Source: Botryosphaeria dothidea (lineage: Eukaryota; Ascomycota; Dothideomycetes; Botryosphaeriales; Botryosphaeriaceae). Taken from it: a DNA stretch of 64,000 bases. Position 1 is the first letter of the stretch; every line of letters starts with the position of its first letter. The notes under the pieces are model-generated. The model searched no databases and was not told the origin of the DNA. It saw only the letters and a program-made list of their open reading frames with translations. The stretch spans positions 930,001 through 994,000 of the forward strand of contig WWBZ02000022.1 of NCBI GenBank assembly GCA_011503125.2. Direction: 5' to 3'. Positions 47,871 to 59,100 of the stretch are shown one piece after another. The position numbers and the translations under genes were made by a program.

Positions 47871-50800
47871 ATGGGCAGCATCACACCCACCAAAAACATC
47901 CGCATAGGCGTTGATGTCGGAGGTATGTAGAGAGAGACCTTAATGTCAGAAACAACAAGGAGAGAACTGGTGATGCAAAACGGGAAGGGGAAAAAGCATG
48001 GCTTCATAGAACATCGACTCACCTCCAACCCCAGGCACCAACACCGACGCCGTCGCCCTCGACCTCTCCGCCCAGCACACCTCTACGCGCGGCGTCATCG
48101 CGCACTTCAAGACGCCCACGACGCCCGACGTCACCTCGGGCATCGAAACCGCCGTCGGCACCGTGATCCGCAGCGCCGGCGTGCCGCTCGACAGCATCGC
48201 GTGCGTGACCATCGGCACGACGCACTTCATCAACGCCGTCATCGAGCAGGACGCGCGCCGCCTGCGCAAGGTCGGCGTGCTGCGCCTGTCCAAGTCCTTC
48301 CTGCGCCAGATCCCGCCGTTCAGCGAGTTCCCCGCCGGCCTGGCGCGGCTGATCAAGAGCTACGTCGGCTACGTCGACGGCGGGCTGCACATCGACGGCA
48401 GCGAGGAGGCGTCCGTCGACGAGGCGCAGGTGGTGCGCGAGTGCGCCAGAATCCGGCAGCAGCACCCGGCCCTGGCCGCCCTCGTCGTCGCCGGCATCTT
48501 CAGCCCCATCGACTCCGAGCACCAGCAAGAGAAGCGCGTGCGCGACATCGTGCAGCGCGAGATCCCCAGCATCGACGTCGTCTGCTCGCACGAGGTCAGC
48601 AACATCGGCTTCCTCGAGCGTGAGAACGCGGCCATCCTGAACGCCTCCATCCTCAAGTATGGCCGCCGCACGGTGCGCGGCTTCCGCGAGGCCATGAACA
48701 GACTGAGCCTCAAGTGCGGCCTGTACATCACGCAGAACGACGGGACGCTGATCGACGCCGCTTCTGCCGCGCGCATGCCCATCCGCACTTTCTCTTCCGG
48801 TGCTACGAATTCCATGCGCGGTGCAGCCTACCTCGCTGGAAAGTCTTTGGACGGGTCGTCGGCGGTCGTGGTTGACATCGGAGGCACCACTTCGGATGCT
48901 GGCGTGTTGCTCCAGTCTGGATTCCCGAGACAGGCCTCTGCGTTTGTGACCGTGGCGGGTGTCAAGGTCAACTACAGCATGCCGTTCCTGCACTCTATCG
49001 GGCTTGGCGGTGGCTCGATTGTCCGGGAAGCCGCAAATGGAAAGGTAACAGTGGGTCCGGATTCCGTTGGACACTACATTACGACAGAAGCCAAGGTCTT
49101 TGGCGGCACCAAATTGACAGCAACAGATGTGGCGGTTGCAGCAAAAAAGGCCGACATTGGAGATGCTTCAAAGGTCAGCGATGTCAGTTCGGAGCTGGTA
49201 GTAAAGGCGCAGGACCGGATAAAGGCCATGTTGGAAGGCGTCATCGATCTGTGCAAAACTTCTCCTGACCCACTTCCTGTGCTCCTTGTTGGCGGAGGAT
49301 CAGTTGTTGCTCCAGAGAGCTTGAAAGGTGCATCGAGAATAATCTGTCCGCCATTTCACGATGTTGCAAAGTGAGTTGATCCACTTTGGCTGCAAGCTGG
49401 ATGCTAACTTGTATCAGCGCTGTCGGTGCAGCGGTTAGTAAAGTTGGAGGGGTGGTCGATCTTATGCAGAGTACAGAGCATCAAACGCAACAGGAAGCCA
49501 TCCAAAATGCCAAGGATCTTGCCATCAAAAGGGCAACAGAATCTGGTGCTATACCTGAAACAGTCACGATTACCGAGATTGACTCACTTCCAGTTTCGTA
49601 CGTAGCAAACAAGCTACGGACCGTAGTCAAAGCTGTGGGTGAGCTTGACATCGCACGGCAACCAGCGCCGCTGGAAGAGAACGACGACTTTGGAGAGGAA
49701 GAAACGGAGAGCAGCAAAGACTACAGTGAAAAGATTCTGGAAGAAGCATCCGCCGACCCTTTCACCTATAAGCCAGATGTCAGGATCAACCCAGAGACTG
49801 GGATTGCCGAATGGCTCGTCTCCGAGACTGACGTCAACTGGCTTGCAGAAGGCTGCTATGTACTGGGCTGTGCAGGCGGTGGCTCCCCTGCTGCTACAAG
49901 AATTCAGTTACGGGACCAGCTACGAGAAGGTTATACGCTCAAGATTGTGGATGCAGGCGTTTTTCCTGATGGTGCGTGTGTGTATTGGGGAGGACACATG
50001 GGTTCGCCGGCAGTTTCCGTTGAGCGGTTGAATGCTACGGAGACAGTCGATGCCTTCAGTGCTCTCATGGAGTACCTGAAACATGACTCGTTCGACGCAG
50101 TTATTGGTCTCGAGATTGGAGGTGCAAATGGGCTGGAGCCTCTTCTCGTCGGGAGTTCAAAGTATTTCAACCGGCCAACAATCGGTAAGAGCGTTCTTAC
50201 ATTTATAGTATGATCGACGTATTACTGACGGTTCCAGATGCCGATTTCATGGGTCGGGCTTACCCAACATACTGGCAAACCACAATTGCCGTTCATGAGC
50301 CCGGATCACTTATCCCTTGCGCCATTGACTCTGGTGATGGTAAGACCATAATCATGACAAGGGCCTCGACCGACGAGATCGTCGACCGCGCTCTCCGTGC
50401 ATCATGTGCCGAGATGGGATCCCGTGTCGGAAAGGCGGGCGCGCCAACGACAGCCGCTATAGGTATGACTGATTGACACTTCTTATATTGAAGGTTTACT
50501 GACCTGTCCAGTGCGACGGGTAAGCGTGATCAACACGTATTCGCTCGCGTGGCGCATTGGACGGTGCATTGCGCGCAGCGAAGCCAGCAACACTCTGTCA
50601 AAGGTGTGTGAGTCGATCGTGCATGAGGTAGGTGGAGAATCAACGGCTCGCATCCTGTTCCGCGGCAAGATCGTCGCAGTGGAGCGGCGACTATTCAAGG
50701 GCCACTCCTACGGAGAAATCACGATTGCGAGCATGCCTGCGGACGAGGAGGACGAGGGAGCAAAGGACGCCATGCCGGCTTTGGCAAACGGCGGGACGCT

Positions 50801-51116
50801 CAAGATCCCATTCAAGAACGAGAACCTCTACGCGGAACATACCACGGAAGCAGGCGAGAAGCGCATGGTTTGCACGGTGCCAGACCTGATCGCAGTGCTG
50901 GACACGGGCTCCGGGCGGGCGCTGGGAGTACCCGAGTTTAGGTATGGACTCCGGGTTACCGTGCTTGGCATCACGGCTAGCCCTCAGTGGACTTCGACTG
51001 AAATGGGCATCAAAATTGGAGGTCCTAAAGCGTTTGGGTACGACTTGGAGTATAACGCTCTTGGCGTGTATGTCGAGCCGAAGAGCGTGATCTCGGAATA
51101 CACACCAGCCAAGTAG
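47871..51116 (+). CDS. Hydantoinase/oxoprolinase (HyuA-type) fused to DUF917, 994 aa
   Basis: Five exons: 47871-47922, 48035-49370, 49418-50184, 50238-50462, 50512-51116. All joins keep frame (2985 nt), with branch sites such as GCTAAC in intron 2. The N-terminal two thirds are a hydantoinase A/oxoprolinase ATPase: GVDVGGTNTDAV (residues 13-24, phosphate-binding), IGTTHFINAVIEQ, SGATNSMRGAAYLA, VVDIGGTTSDAGVL and SIGLGGGS. From about residue 600 it is a DUF917 domain: NWLAEGCYVLGCAGGGSP, DADFMGRAYPTYWQ, DTGSGRALG and RVTVLGITASPQWTS. HyuA enzymes use ATP to open five-membered cyclic amides (hydantoins, 5-oxoproline). No HyuB partner is present; DUF917 may supply a missing role. Probably cytosolic. 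The fusion and length are usual for fungal members. The exact substrate is not determined. Confidence 0.93.
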
Positions 51117-52234
51117 GCTTCGAGGTAGAAACAAAGCTACTGCAGTTCGTGTTAGAGGACGTGTCCAGAAGAAAGCAGCATGTTCTGCCTTGCGTCTCTG
51201 GTGTTTCAGGAGCTGTTGTGCGGCTCAGGTGATGTTGTGATCAGCAAAGCCGGTTGGCGGCGAGCCTCGGTGTTTGCAGTGTAGCCTGGAGGTCAGCCGG
51301 AGAATCGGAGGATGGCGGTGGGAGAGGTCGAACGAGTGCTCTACCCCGCGCGTCAGACAAGTTTCATGGAAGAGTCGGTGGTGGCATCTGCCCGCTGAGG
51401 GTGGAGCGCAGTGGCAGTCGGTAGCGAGGCGACGAGGCGACTTTGCGGGCCGCGGGCTCCAGGTTGAGACGGCGTTGCTTCTTTTGGCACCCGCGTTTCA
51501 CGCCCGTCGCGTAGCTGAGGTGCCGAGGAGGCAGTTGCGCAATACATTTCTGCGAGCGGCGAGCTTCCGGACAGGCCGGCCGAACGACGACACTTCCTCA
51601 TTCTGCGCGGCAGCCGGGACGGCTTTATTCTGTCGCTCGTTTTGCTCGAGACCAATCACCGCAACGTCGCAGAGATAGTAGGCGGCGCAGCGCGGGCGTG
51701 CTCGCGTCGCCGCCGATCAAACGCGCTGCTAATGCGCCAATGGCAAGGCGCAGCTGCGCAAGCACTCGCGCCAGCTGCGAACGCGCTCCCCGCGATCTAC
51801 ACTCGCAGCGCTACGAGCACGGAGGAGTTGCGCACTAGCTGTTTCACGGTGCGTAGACCGGCAGCAGCGACGCCGCGGCGTCAGCGAACAGCAGCGAGGG
51901 CGCGTTTCAGCCTTGCGCGCCGGCGCAGACGACCGGGGCTGTAATTGGTGGACGGCGGCTGCCAGATTTGCGCAGGGATAGCGCGAGTGCATAAGAAACG
52001 AAACGGCGTCCGAGGGGGTCTGAAACGCTGAAGCGAGCAGCTGAGCTCCTTCGCGAGTCGCTCCCGCCTAAGAAAAGCCCCTACAAGCGCGAGCCTATTG
52101 TATCATTAATATCTTCCGCCTTTCCTCCCTGCCCTCGTCCTCTCTTGCTTTCCCCGTTCCGTTCTAATCTTCCGCGTTTACGCTTAACGACTTTTTTTCA
52201 AACACCCGCTGCTGGCCCAGCTTCTCCCAGGGAA
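51117..52234. other. Intergenic; promoter of the C2H2 gene
   Basis: GC-rich, with chance ORFs only. From about 52085 a pyrimidine-rich leader (cttccgcctttcctccctgccctcg and onward) precedes the ATG at 52235, which fits a fungal 5' UTR. Confidence 0.55.
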
Positions 52235-54033
52235 ATGGAATCCATAATGTCAATGTCAGAGGGCATCCTCGTGCCTGCCCAGCAGGGCACCAAGCGGACG
52301 CTGTCCGGTTCGAGCCGCCCCAAGCACCAGACTGTCTCTTCAAAAGCTTCCACCGCCGCCCTCTCACAGGCTCCCACCTCCACCACCCTGCTGCACGAGG
52401 AGTCTCCCATCACTCCAGAGATTTTCGCCCACATTGACGCCATAAAACACATCGACGACAAGCTGATCTTCGAGCTGCTCCGAAGTGCTCGCTTCTACGG
52501 TAAGCTGAGGACGCCAATGTGTCTGTGCCCAAGACATTGATTGATGGGAAAGCAGCAAGCATCGGATCTGCCGAATCAAGCAGGCGCACTTCCGCCGTTC
52601 CCAGCCTGTGCTCCGACAACAGGTCTTCGATAGCATCTTCGGCCATGTTCAGCCTTTTCAGCAAGCCTTCCAACAGCTCACTGAGAACCACTTCAACTAC
52701 CGAGTCGTCCACCCGCCTCGCCCGGAGCAAGTCTCACATGGAGCTGCGCCGACCATCCACCAAGTCTGACCGGTCAGAAGTTTCTTCAAACGTATCTTCC
52801 CTCAGCAAATCACGCTCTGTCCGCCATGACTCGGTGACCACTGAGAAGCCCCTCCCCCCGGTCCCCATGAAACAAGGCCAATCCGTGCCCCAGCACGTGA
52901 CTACTCAACCGACCAAGAACTACGCCTGCACTTTTTGCGACCAGACCTTCAAGCATCGTGCCTACTGGCTGACTCATGAGGAGGAGCTGCATGAGCAGCC
53001 CCGCCGCTGGACCTGTCCGGATTGCTACCGTAGCTTCTTTGCCGAGAAGAAGTACCGCAAGCATCACTATGAGTCGCACGGCTGCTCCACCTGCGGTCTC
53101 AAGAAGGATGCTGAGCGCTCGCTTAATGTCACCGAGCGCTGTTCCATGCAGCCCGTCATCGAAGGCAAGGAAGGCAAGCCCGTGCGCTCCAAGACCTGCG
53201 CCGAGAAGGCCATGCTCCGCGTGCACAACAAGAAAGCCTACGGTTGCGGCTTCTGTGTCTCGCTGTGCCGCAGCTGGAGCGAGCGCTGCGACCACGTCGC
53301 CCGCCACTACGAGGCCGGCGTTGCCAAGAATGACTGGTGCTTCACCAACGTTGTCAAGAGCCTACTACTACAGTCGGAGCTAGCTATCGCGTGGGAGAAG
53401 CTGATGAGCAAGGAGCACGGCATGGACCGGACCGCCTGGCCGGTTTTCGAGTGGGACAAGCGCGAGGCACGCGATCTGGTCCGCTCGATGGAGCAGAACG
53501 GTATGGTGCACGAGAAGGTCAAGGAGATTGCACGCAATGCGAACGACCTCGCTCACACCCAGGAGACCACCACCGCGGAAGAGCCTTCGCCGGCCCCAGG
53601 CGCGCCTAAGCAGGAGCAGGTGGAAGAGCCCAGCCCAGCGCCCGAGAACAGGTACCTCCAGCCTACTCCGCAGCTGTCAGAGCAGCGTCCGCACTCGACC
53701 CCCGTCATGGTTCAGCAAGGGTTCGAGCATCACCACGACCAGAGCAGGAATACCTTCTCCGTGGCCTCTATGCCAAACCCGCCGCCGGCGTACAACCCTG
53801 CTGGGGGTTCTCAGCGCGCGTCCAAGGAGTTCGAACTGCTTAGCCAGGCTATCGATGAACAGCTTGCCTCGGGCCCCTTCGTCGTTGATTTTGATTTCAA
53901 CCCCGCCTGGGACCCCATGCAGATGTCGCCACAGCAGCCCTCGGCGCAGGAGGATATCGTCGCCTTCACGCATCCGGGTGCTTACTCGGCATTCACGGAG
54001 GCACATCCGGAGAAGGGTGGGTGGCCGTTGTGA
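52235..54033 (+). CDS. C2H2 zinc-finger protein, putative transcription factor (580 aa)
   Basis: Two exons, 52235-52499 and 52556-54033, joined in phase across a 56-nt intron (GTAAGC...AAGCAG); total 1743 nt. Without this splice exon 1 is out of frame with the rest. The N-terminal 200 residues are Ser/Thr-rich and include IDDKLIFELLRSARFY just before the junction. Finger 1 (about 211-235) is YACTFCDQTFKHRAYWLTH and onward, finger 2 (about 240-263) is WTCPDCYRSFFAEKKYRKHH and onward. A Cys-rich CSTCGLKKD follows, and a third degenerate finger, CGFCVSLCRSWSERCDHVARH, lies at about 319-339. The C-terminus is Pro/Gln/Glu-rich, as in activation regions. Probably a nuclear DNA-binding regulator. 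It sits downstream of the hydantoinase-like gene on the same strand, but a regulatory link is not shown. Confidence 0.9.
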
Positions 54034-54816
54034 AGGTAACAGTTGATGTTTTTGCTTTTCTGATTGATACCCAATGTTGGACAAATTAGCCTGTATGATA
54101 TGAATGAGCCAAAGTGTGTGGAGAACTGAGAATGGCTGTGTACCATTATTGAGAAATTCGCGAGTAGCTGGTCATTCTTATTGTCGATGTCGGAGAAGGT
54201 CGAGAAAGACCGAACCACTTAATGATAATAGTCAAAATCCAGTGTTCAAACAGTTCAAGATATCGTTGAGTGGTTATGCTGCTAGTGATAAATGGCATGT
54301 GAGCGCTTGAGCATGGGAAGGCTTTTTGCGGGCCACCGCTCGCAACAATCGGGGTATTGAAGTGCTGCTTACGGTGAGTAATGAATTCCTCCGTTGAAGG
54401 AAACCCGGCCGGAAATTTGGGTATTCCGAGTGAGGGCTCGAGCAACCATCCGGATCCGTTCCAAGGGTCAACACAAGGTGACCTCATGGAACTGCGTTGG
54501 CGGTTGCCCGGAGCACCCCTGTGCAGCAGCATGAGATGCTTGAGAGCCCTTTAAGGCTTTCATTACCCAGCGGAATCACTAGCTACTACTATGCCTCTCA
54601 CCATCCTTCAGTATCGGTCCGATCACATGCTTACAGAACCTGGTAGAAGCTCTCCGATGGGGTGGCCTCCTTCCTGATTGTTCACACTCGTCTGTTTTAG
54701 GCCTAGCGCACCTCACTCTGGAAGATATTTTCTTCTATCCATTCGCTTACTACAAATCTCTCTCAGACGACCGTCCTCAACCTATACAGAAACCTCGTCC
54801 CCTCAACAACGGCAAC
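54034..54816. other. Intergenic
   Basis: No gene seen. It holds the 3' region of the C2H2 gene and, from about 54690, the promoter and short leader of the MYND gene (AACGGCAACATGG start context). Confidence 0.55.
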
Positions 54817-56112
54817 ATGGCTGACCCACCGAGCCTGTGCCTGGTGTGCACGAAGATCGCCAAGCACGAATGCGGTCGCTGTCATAGCACGAAGTACTGC
54901 TCTCCCGAATGCCAAAAGGCCGATTGGGCTGCGCACAAGATCTTGTGCAAAGCTTACGCCACCTTCGACTTCACCACACGTCCCAGCCCCAACCATCGCC
55001 TGGCCATCTTCTTCCCGGAAGATGAACCTAAACCCCGCTTCGTCTGGCTTGTTTGTCGTAGCAGTGGTCTAGTGGATCCATTTCTGGCTCACTTAAAAGG
55101 CGGCTTAAAGAACGAACCTGGCTGGGACTTTGTTGACACTAACTCTGCACTGGACCGCAAGCTCTCGGATCCCTTATTGCTTTTCTATCGCAACTACTTC
55201 AGGCCTGATGGTTCCAAGTCTAGCAAGTCCATCTTACCGCTCGTGAAGCAGCCCGGCATGCAGCACAAGGACTGGAAGGGCCCTCTGCTCGGATATGTCC
55301 AAAGGGTGTCGCCCGAAGATTTCGTCAACAACAAGAAGGAGGAAAGGGGCCGCAGTTTGAGCAGGGACGTCAACCTCATTGACTTCCGCCACATGGTCGA
55401 CCATCTTCGCAGCTACAGCTGGAAGGTCTCGCCCGACGTGAAGGGCGTTCGGATCAATTGTCTTGGCGACGAGAAGTGCCACGGCCGGCCGCCCTACGAA
55501 GCCGTCGATGTGCCAATCACGCACGAAATCTTCCGGGCCCACGACACTTCTGACATTGCCGCCCTCCTTGAGATCCCTATTCTGACGAGGCGGGAGCCTC
55601 ACAGCTCGGATTGGAAGGATGCAAAGGACCACGCCCCGTTCGACGGATGTCCTCCTCATCAGAACTTGCACGCCGCGTGGCTGCATTGCAGCACGCGGGA
55701 TGACGAAGCTACCGGCCGGTCATGGGGCAAGATTCCAGCGTCGTGGGAGGAAGGTGTTGGCAGCGTACTCGTCCGCCAGGACAAGAAGCCGTTGCACAAG
55801 ATGCACTTGAGTGCGCTGGCAGGCTTCCGCAACTTCGAGATGGCGCGGAGGATGAAATACGTGCTGAACGCGCAGCCGCATGAGAGGCCGATGAGCAAGG
55901 AGTACGCCATGCAGCACGCAACACCGCCGGTGTTTTGTCTTTATTGGCGTGCGGTCTTCGCGTCATTGGATAAAATGGGAAAAGAGGCCATGAGGCACGA
56001 GGAGAGGCCCAACGGTCTGCCCTTGATCTGGGATCCATATGTGGATCCTCTCAAGTGGCAGCGCGACTATGATAAGGCGGCAGACCTTTTGAGTTCAATG
56101 GCGATCATTTAA
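54817..56112 (+). CDS. MYND-type zinc-finger protein, full length (431 aa)
   Basis: A single uninterrupted ORF with a good start context (CAACATGGC). The MYND finger occupies residues about 8-45: CLVC, CGRC, YCSPEC, WAAHKILC, all Cys/His ligands present. It is followed by TFDFTTRPSPNHRLAIFFPE and then a long C-terminal part with VNLIDFRHMVDHLRSYSWKV (about 186-205) and charged helices, without a SET domain. MYND fingers bind proline-rich peptides and recruit partners; the C-terminal part is specific to a fungal family that is often multicopy and, as far as I recall, uncharacterised. It is a paralogue of the short MYND gene at 43990-44646, which lies on the opposite strand about 10 kb away. 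Confidence 0.9.
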   Translation: MADPPSLCLVCTKIAKHECGRCHSTKYCSPECQKADWAAHKILCKAYATFDFTTRPSPNHRLAIFFPEDEPKPRFVWLVCRSSGLVDPFLAHLKGGLKNEPGWDFVDTNSALDRKLSDPLLLFYRNYFRPDGSKSSKSILPLVKQPGMQHKDWKGPLLGYVQRVSPEDFVNNKKEERGRSLSRDVNLIDFRHMVDHLRSYSWKVSPDVKGVRINCLGDEKCHGRPPYEAVDVPITHEIFRAHDTSDIAALLEIPILTRREPHSSDWKDAKDHAPFDGCPPHQNLHAAWLHCSTRDDEATGRSWGKIPASWEEGVGSVLVRQDKKPLHKMHLSALAGFRNFEMARRMKYVLNAQPHERPMSKEYAMQHATPPVFCLYWRAVFASLDKMGKEAMRHEERPNGLPLIWDPYVDPLKWQRDYDKAADLLSSMAII

Positions 56113-59100
56113 GCCTCGACTACTTTTGACTCTTGGGTATGAAGGGGGTGGGAGGCATGAACTTGGTAATGGCAAAGAAAAAATTGGGATGGAGCTTGCC
56201 ATTTAGATCGGAATGCAATAGGCTCGAACCTCGCGAACTCGATGCCGGGAATGGATGAGAGAAGATTAAGAGCCATCTCAGTGGGGGCTAGATTCAAGTC
56301 ATCAGCATCCTTCCTTTTGCTCAATCAGATTCATCAAAAGAATTTCCAGACATTTTCTTCCTCGTGATTACTGCGAATAGACTAATGGCTATAGATGTAC
56401 TTCATGAATAAACGAGTCAGTGTGGGCAGTGAACTGCCCGGTTGCACTCCCAAGTTGGCCTATAATTTGATCCACTACCTCATCATTCCAGATGCTGCAG
56501 CATCAACTTTGACCACTTCAGAGTCAACTGCCGAGTCCTAAGCGAGGTTCTCAACTGGTAACCACTCCGATAATGATCTAATCTACCTCTATTGCCTCAC
56601 GCGCTCGACCACTAATCGCTCGTGATTTTCAGATCCAATACCACACGTGTGTCTGCTCGAGTGAAATTCCTCGTGCAGGGCACGTGCGTTTGAACCGCCC
56701 CAATACCTACTTAAACCCCACGAAACTGAACCTCCACCCACCTTCTTCCACCGTCGACAACAGCATCGTAGCAGAGGCAGTGCTGTTGATAGCAACCATA
56801 ACAGCACACTGTGTGGTGGGTCCCGCTTGTGCTATAGTATGCTCGCAAGGACTACACTGCCTGGCTTTCTGTTTATGTAGCAACAGCATCAACATACTGC
56901 GTGTTGTTGCTGTTGCGTCAGCGCCAACTGTCTGCTCTCTATGCTCTGTGGTTTGTTCGTTTTCTGCTATCTCGTGTTGAGGGTAGAATATCGAAAGTAC
57001 GCAAGGAGGTAGACCCGGCAGCATTGTTTCGACTTGATGAAGCGCAGCAGTGACTGGCAGTGTAGACGCGTGCTCGGTCGGTTGAGTATTAGGTGGTGGA
57101 TTAAAGCTCGCCGGATGCAACCGAGGGTTCTTGCAGAGATCTGAGATGTCAGTTTGCTTCCTCACAGTGTTCGAAGATACCAACATGGCAGGGCTGAGAG
57201 GTTTGCGAAAACCCTTAAACCAGAGTATGGAGCGTAGAGATAGTGATTCTTCGGTGCGAAAGAGGCGATGTGCGATACAAGCGCACAATTATCTAAGCAG
57301 GAGAAGAGGCTCGATGAATCACCTCTAAGAAGCAGAATAAACAGCCTGAACGAAGACTGCGACCATGATCAGCATTTGCAGATGCTCGCTTGCGCTGGTT
57401 GATGCGTACTTACCATGAAATCGACTCCTACCTCTCTCTTCAGAATCACTGACGACTAGACGAAGGGGGTCCGCGGCAGGAATGTCAACGATTGAGGAAG
57501 CAAATCACCCATCATGGTCTGATTCCTGCTCCAACTACAGCCCAGTTACCCGCCAGCATCCAAGCTGTGTCCGTGTTCCCCGTTTCGCTTGTTAAACAAG
57601 ATCATACGATCCCCATCCACGGTTCATCAGCACCGGACTCGAACCGGGCGTCTCATTTCCCGTTCTCGTGGAGAAGCAGAGGATCACATGGGCATTTTGC
57701 TCGGCGGACAAGGTATCTCCTGTGGGGAAAATTTCGATGTGCCCAATTCAGGAACTCGGCGGGCGCTCGAAACGGCGGATCAGGAATGGGGTCTGAGATG
57801 GTGTTCAATTCACTCACTGCATATGCGAGTAGAGAGCCCTGAGACGACTTCAACGATGTGCGTGAGAACGGCAAGAGCCGCATGCACGCCCGGTCTCGAA
57901 GCCTTTCGCACATACCAGTCCCATGGATGGCCAATGTGAGAAGGTTCAGATACTGATGTCTCGAGGGAGCGAAAGAAGGGAACGTGGCGGCGTGGCTGAC
58001 ACAATCCTGCAAGAGACCATGGAAAAGGACTCCCTTCTCAGGATTCCTCGCCGATAAGAAAACCCTGTCGAAGCCCGTACCAAATGATGAGAACAAGATG
58101 GCGATACGCCGGCTCAGAGGCGTTGTCCATGATGATCAAAATGGGCCCATTTCTGCAGATGGAACAAAGACCAGGCGAAGCTACAATCATCCTCCATCCC
58201 GAGAATCTGTTGAGCAGGGAGGCGGCATTTGCCACTCTATTGAGCATTCTCATTAGGTAGCCTTCTTTAATGGTTCCATCCTCTATCCAGCTATGCTATA
58301 GCGCAAGGCACGCATGAGTACAGAGGAACGCGTGCTTCACAGGGGAACTGCTGCAGCTAGTCGCACGCTTGCGTTGAAAGGGGCAAAGCAATCCCTGAGT
58401 TCAAAAATGGAACAATCGTCACAAGACAACGCAATACCACGCGCTTCGTTGGCAAGTCGGATCAAGTCTAGCCAGGTGCTTCACTCGTTCCAGAATCCAG
58501 GTATCGACCACACTATAGCGTGCAAACCTCCTGATCCTATGATGCCACTGAAATCTGCAAGCAAGGCCCCCAAACAGGCTGATCGGTGCAAAAATAGAGG
58601 TTTACGCACACTTACTTCGCCACCTACAAGAGATGCCGTTGGGATAGAATTCCAAAAATGAAGCATGCGGTGGCAGTTTGGCTTGCCGCCCCCACAGCTA
58701 TATGTTAGGATAATGAGGGAATTATAGAGCGCGGTCCAGCAGGAAAAGAGATCACCTGCTCCTGCCTGCCAACAAATTCGAACATGTGGAGGGCCTAGAG
58801 GCCGACGCGGTGGGCGGTGGTCGGAGCAACACTGTTAGGCAACCCGAGCTCTGTATCATTTCTCGGGCGCCTCTCTCGTTCTTGGGTCTTATTTGCATAG
58901 ATTTGGAAGCTGTGGATACTCACGCGGCTGGGGAAAGAGTCAGTGTTGGTGTGCCGCCAAACAATCTCCTGCATCCGTTGGATCAAACCCTCGCTCGTGA
59001 CGGAAGAGGTGGTGGCTCGGCGAAAGAGAGCACACGCGGCGACCGGGAGGCCATGGGCACAGCCTGCATTGTTTGGGCCTAGATTTGAAGATAGGGCTGT

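Noticed and set aside
48019..49074. 351-codon minus-strand ORF and a 226-codon shifted plus-strand ORF
   Set aside because: Both are shadows of the hydantoinase exon, caused by its very high GC3. The products are low-complexity His/Arg/Asp/Val-rich.
52500..52533. A 34-nt intron, or a one-base frameshift, joining the two halves of the C2H2 gene
   Set aside because: 34 nt is too short for a fungal intron. A 56-nt intron ending at 52555 restores the frame exactly, so no frameshift is needed.
56707..57288. 193-codon minus-strand ORF and an opposite 98-codon Cys-rich ORF
   Set aside because: Neither shows a signal peptide, a Cys spacing pattern of a known family, or a splice context. Kept as unsupported.
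57635..57645. Perfect tRNA B-box (GGTTCGAGTCC) on the minus strand
   Set aside because: The T-stem has a mismatch at its base, and no A-box, acceptor stem or anticodon arm can be found upstream, so it does not make a tRNA.
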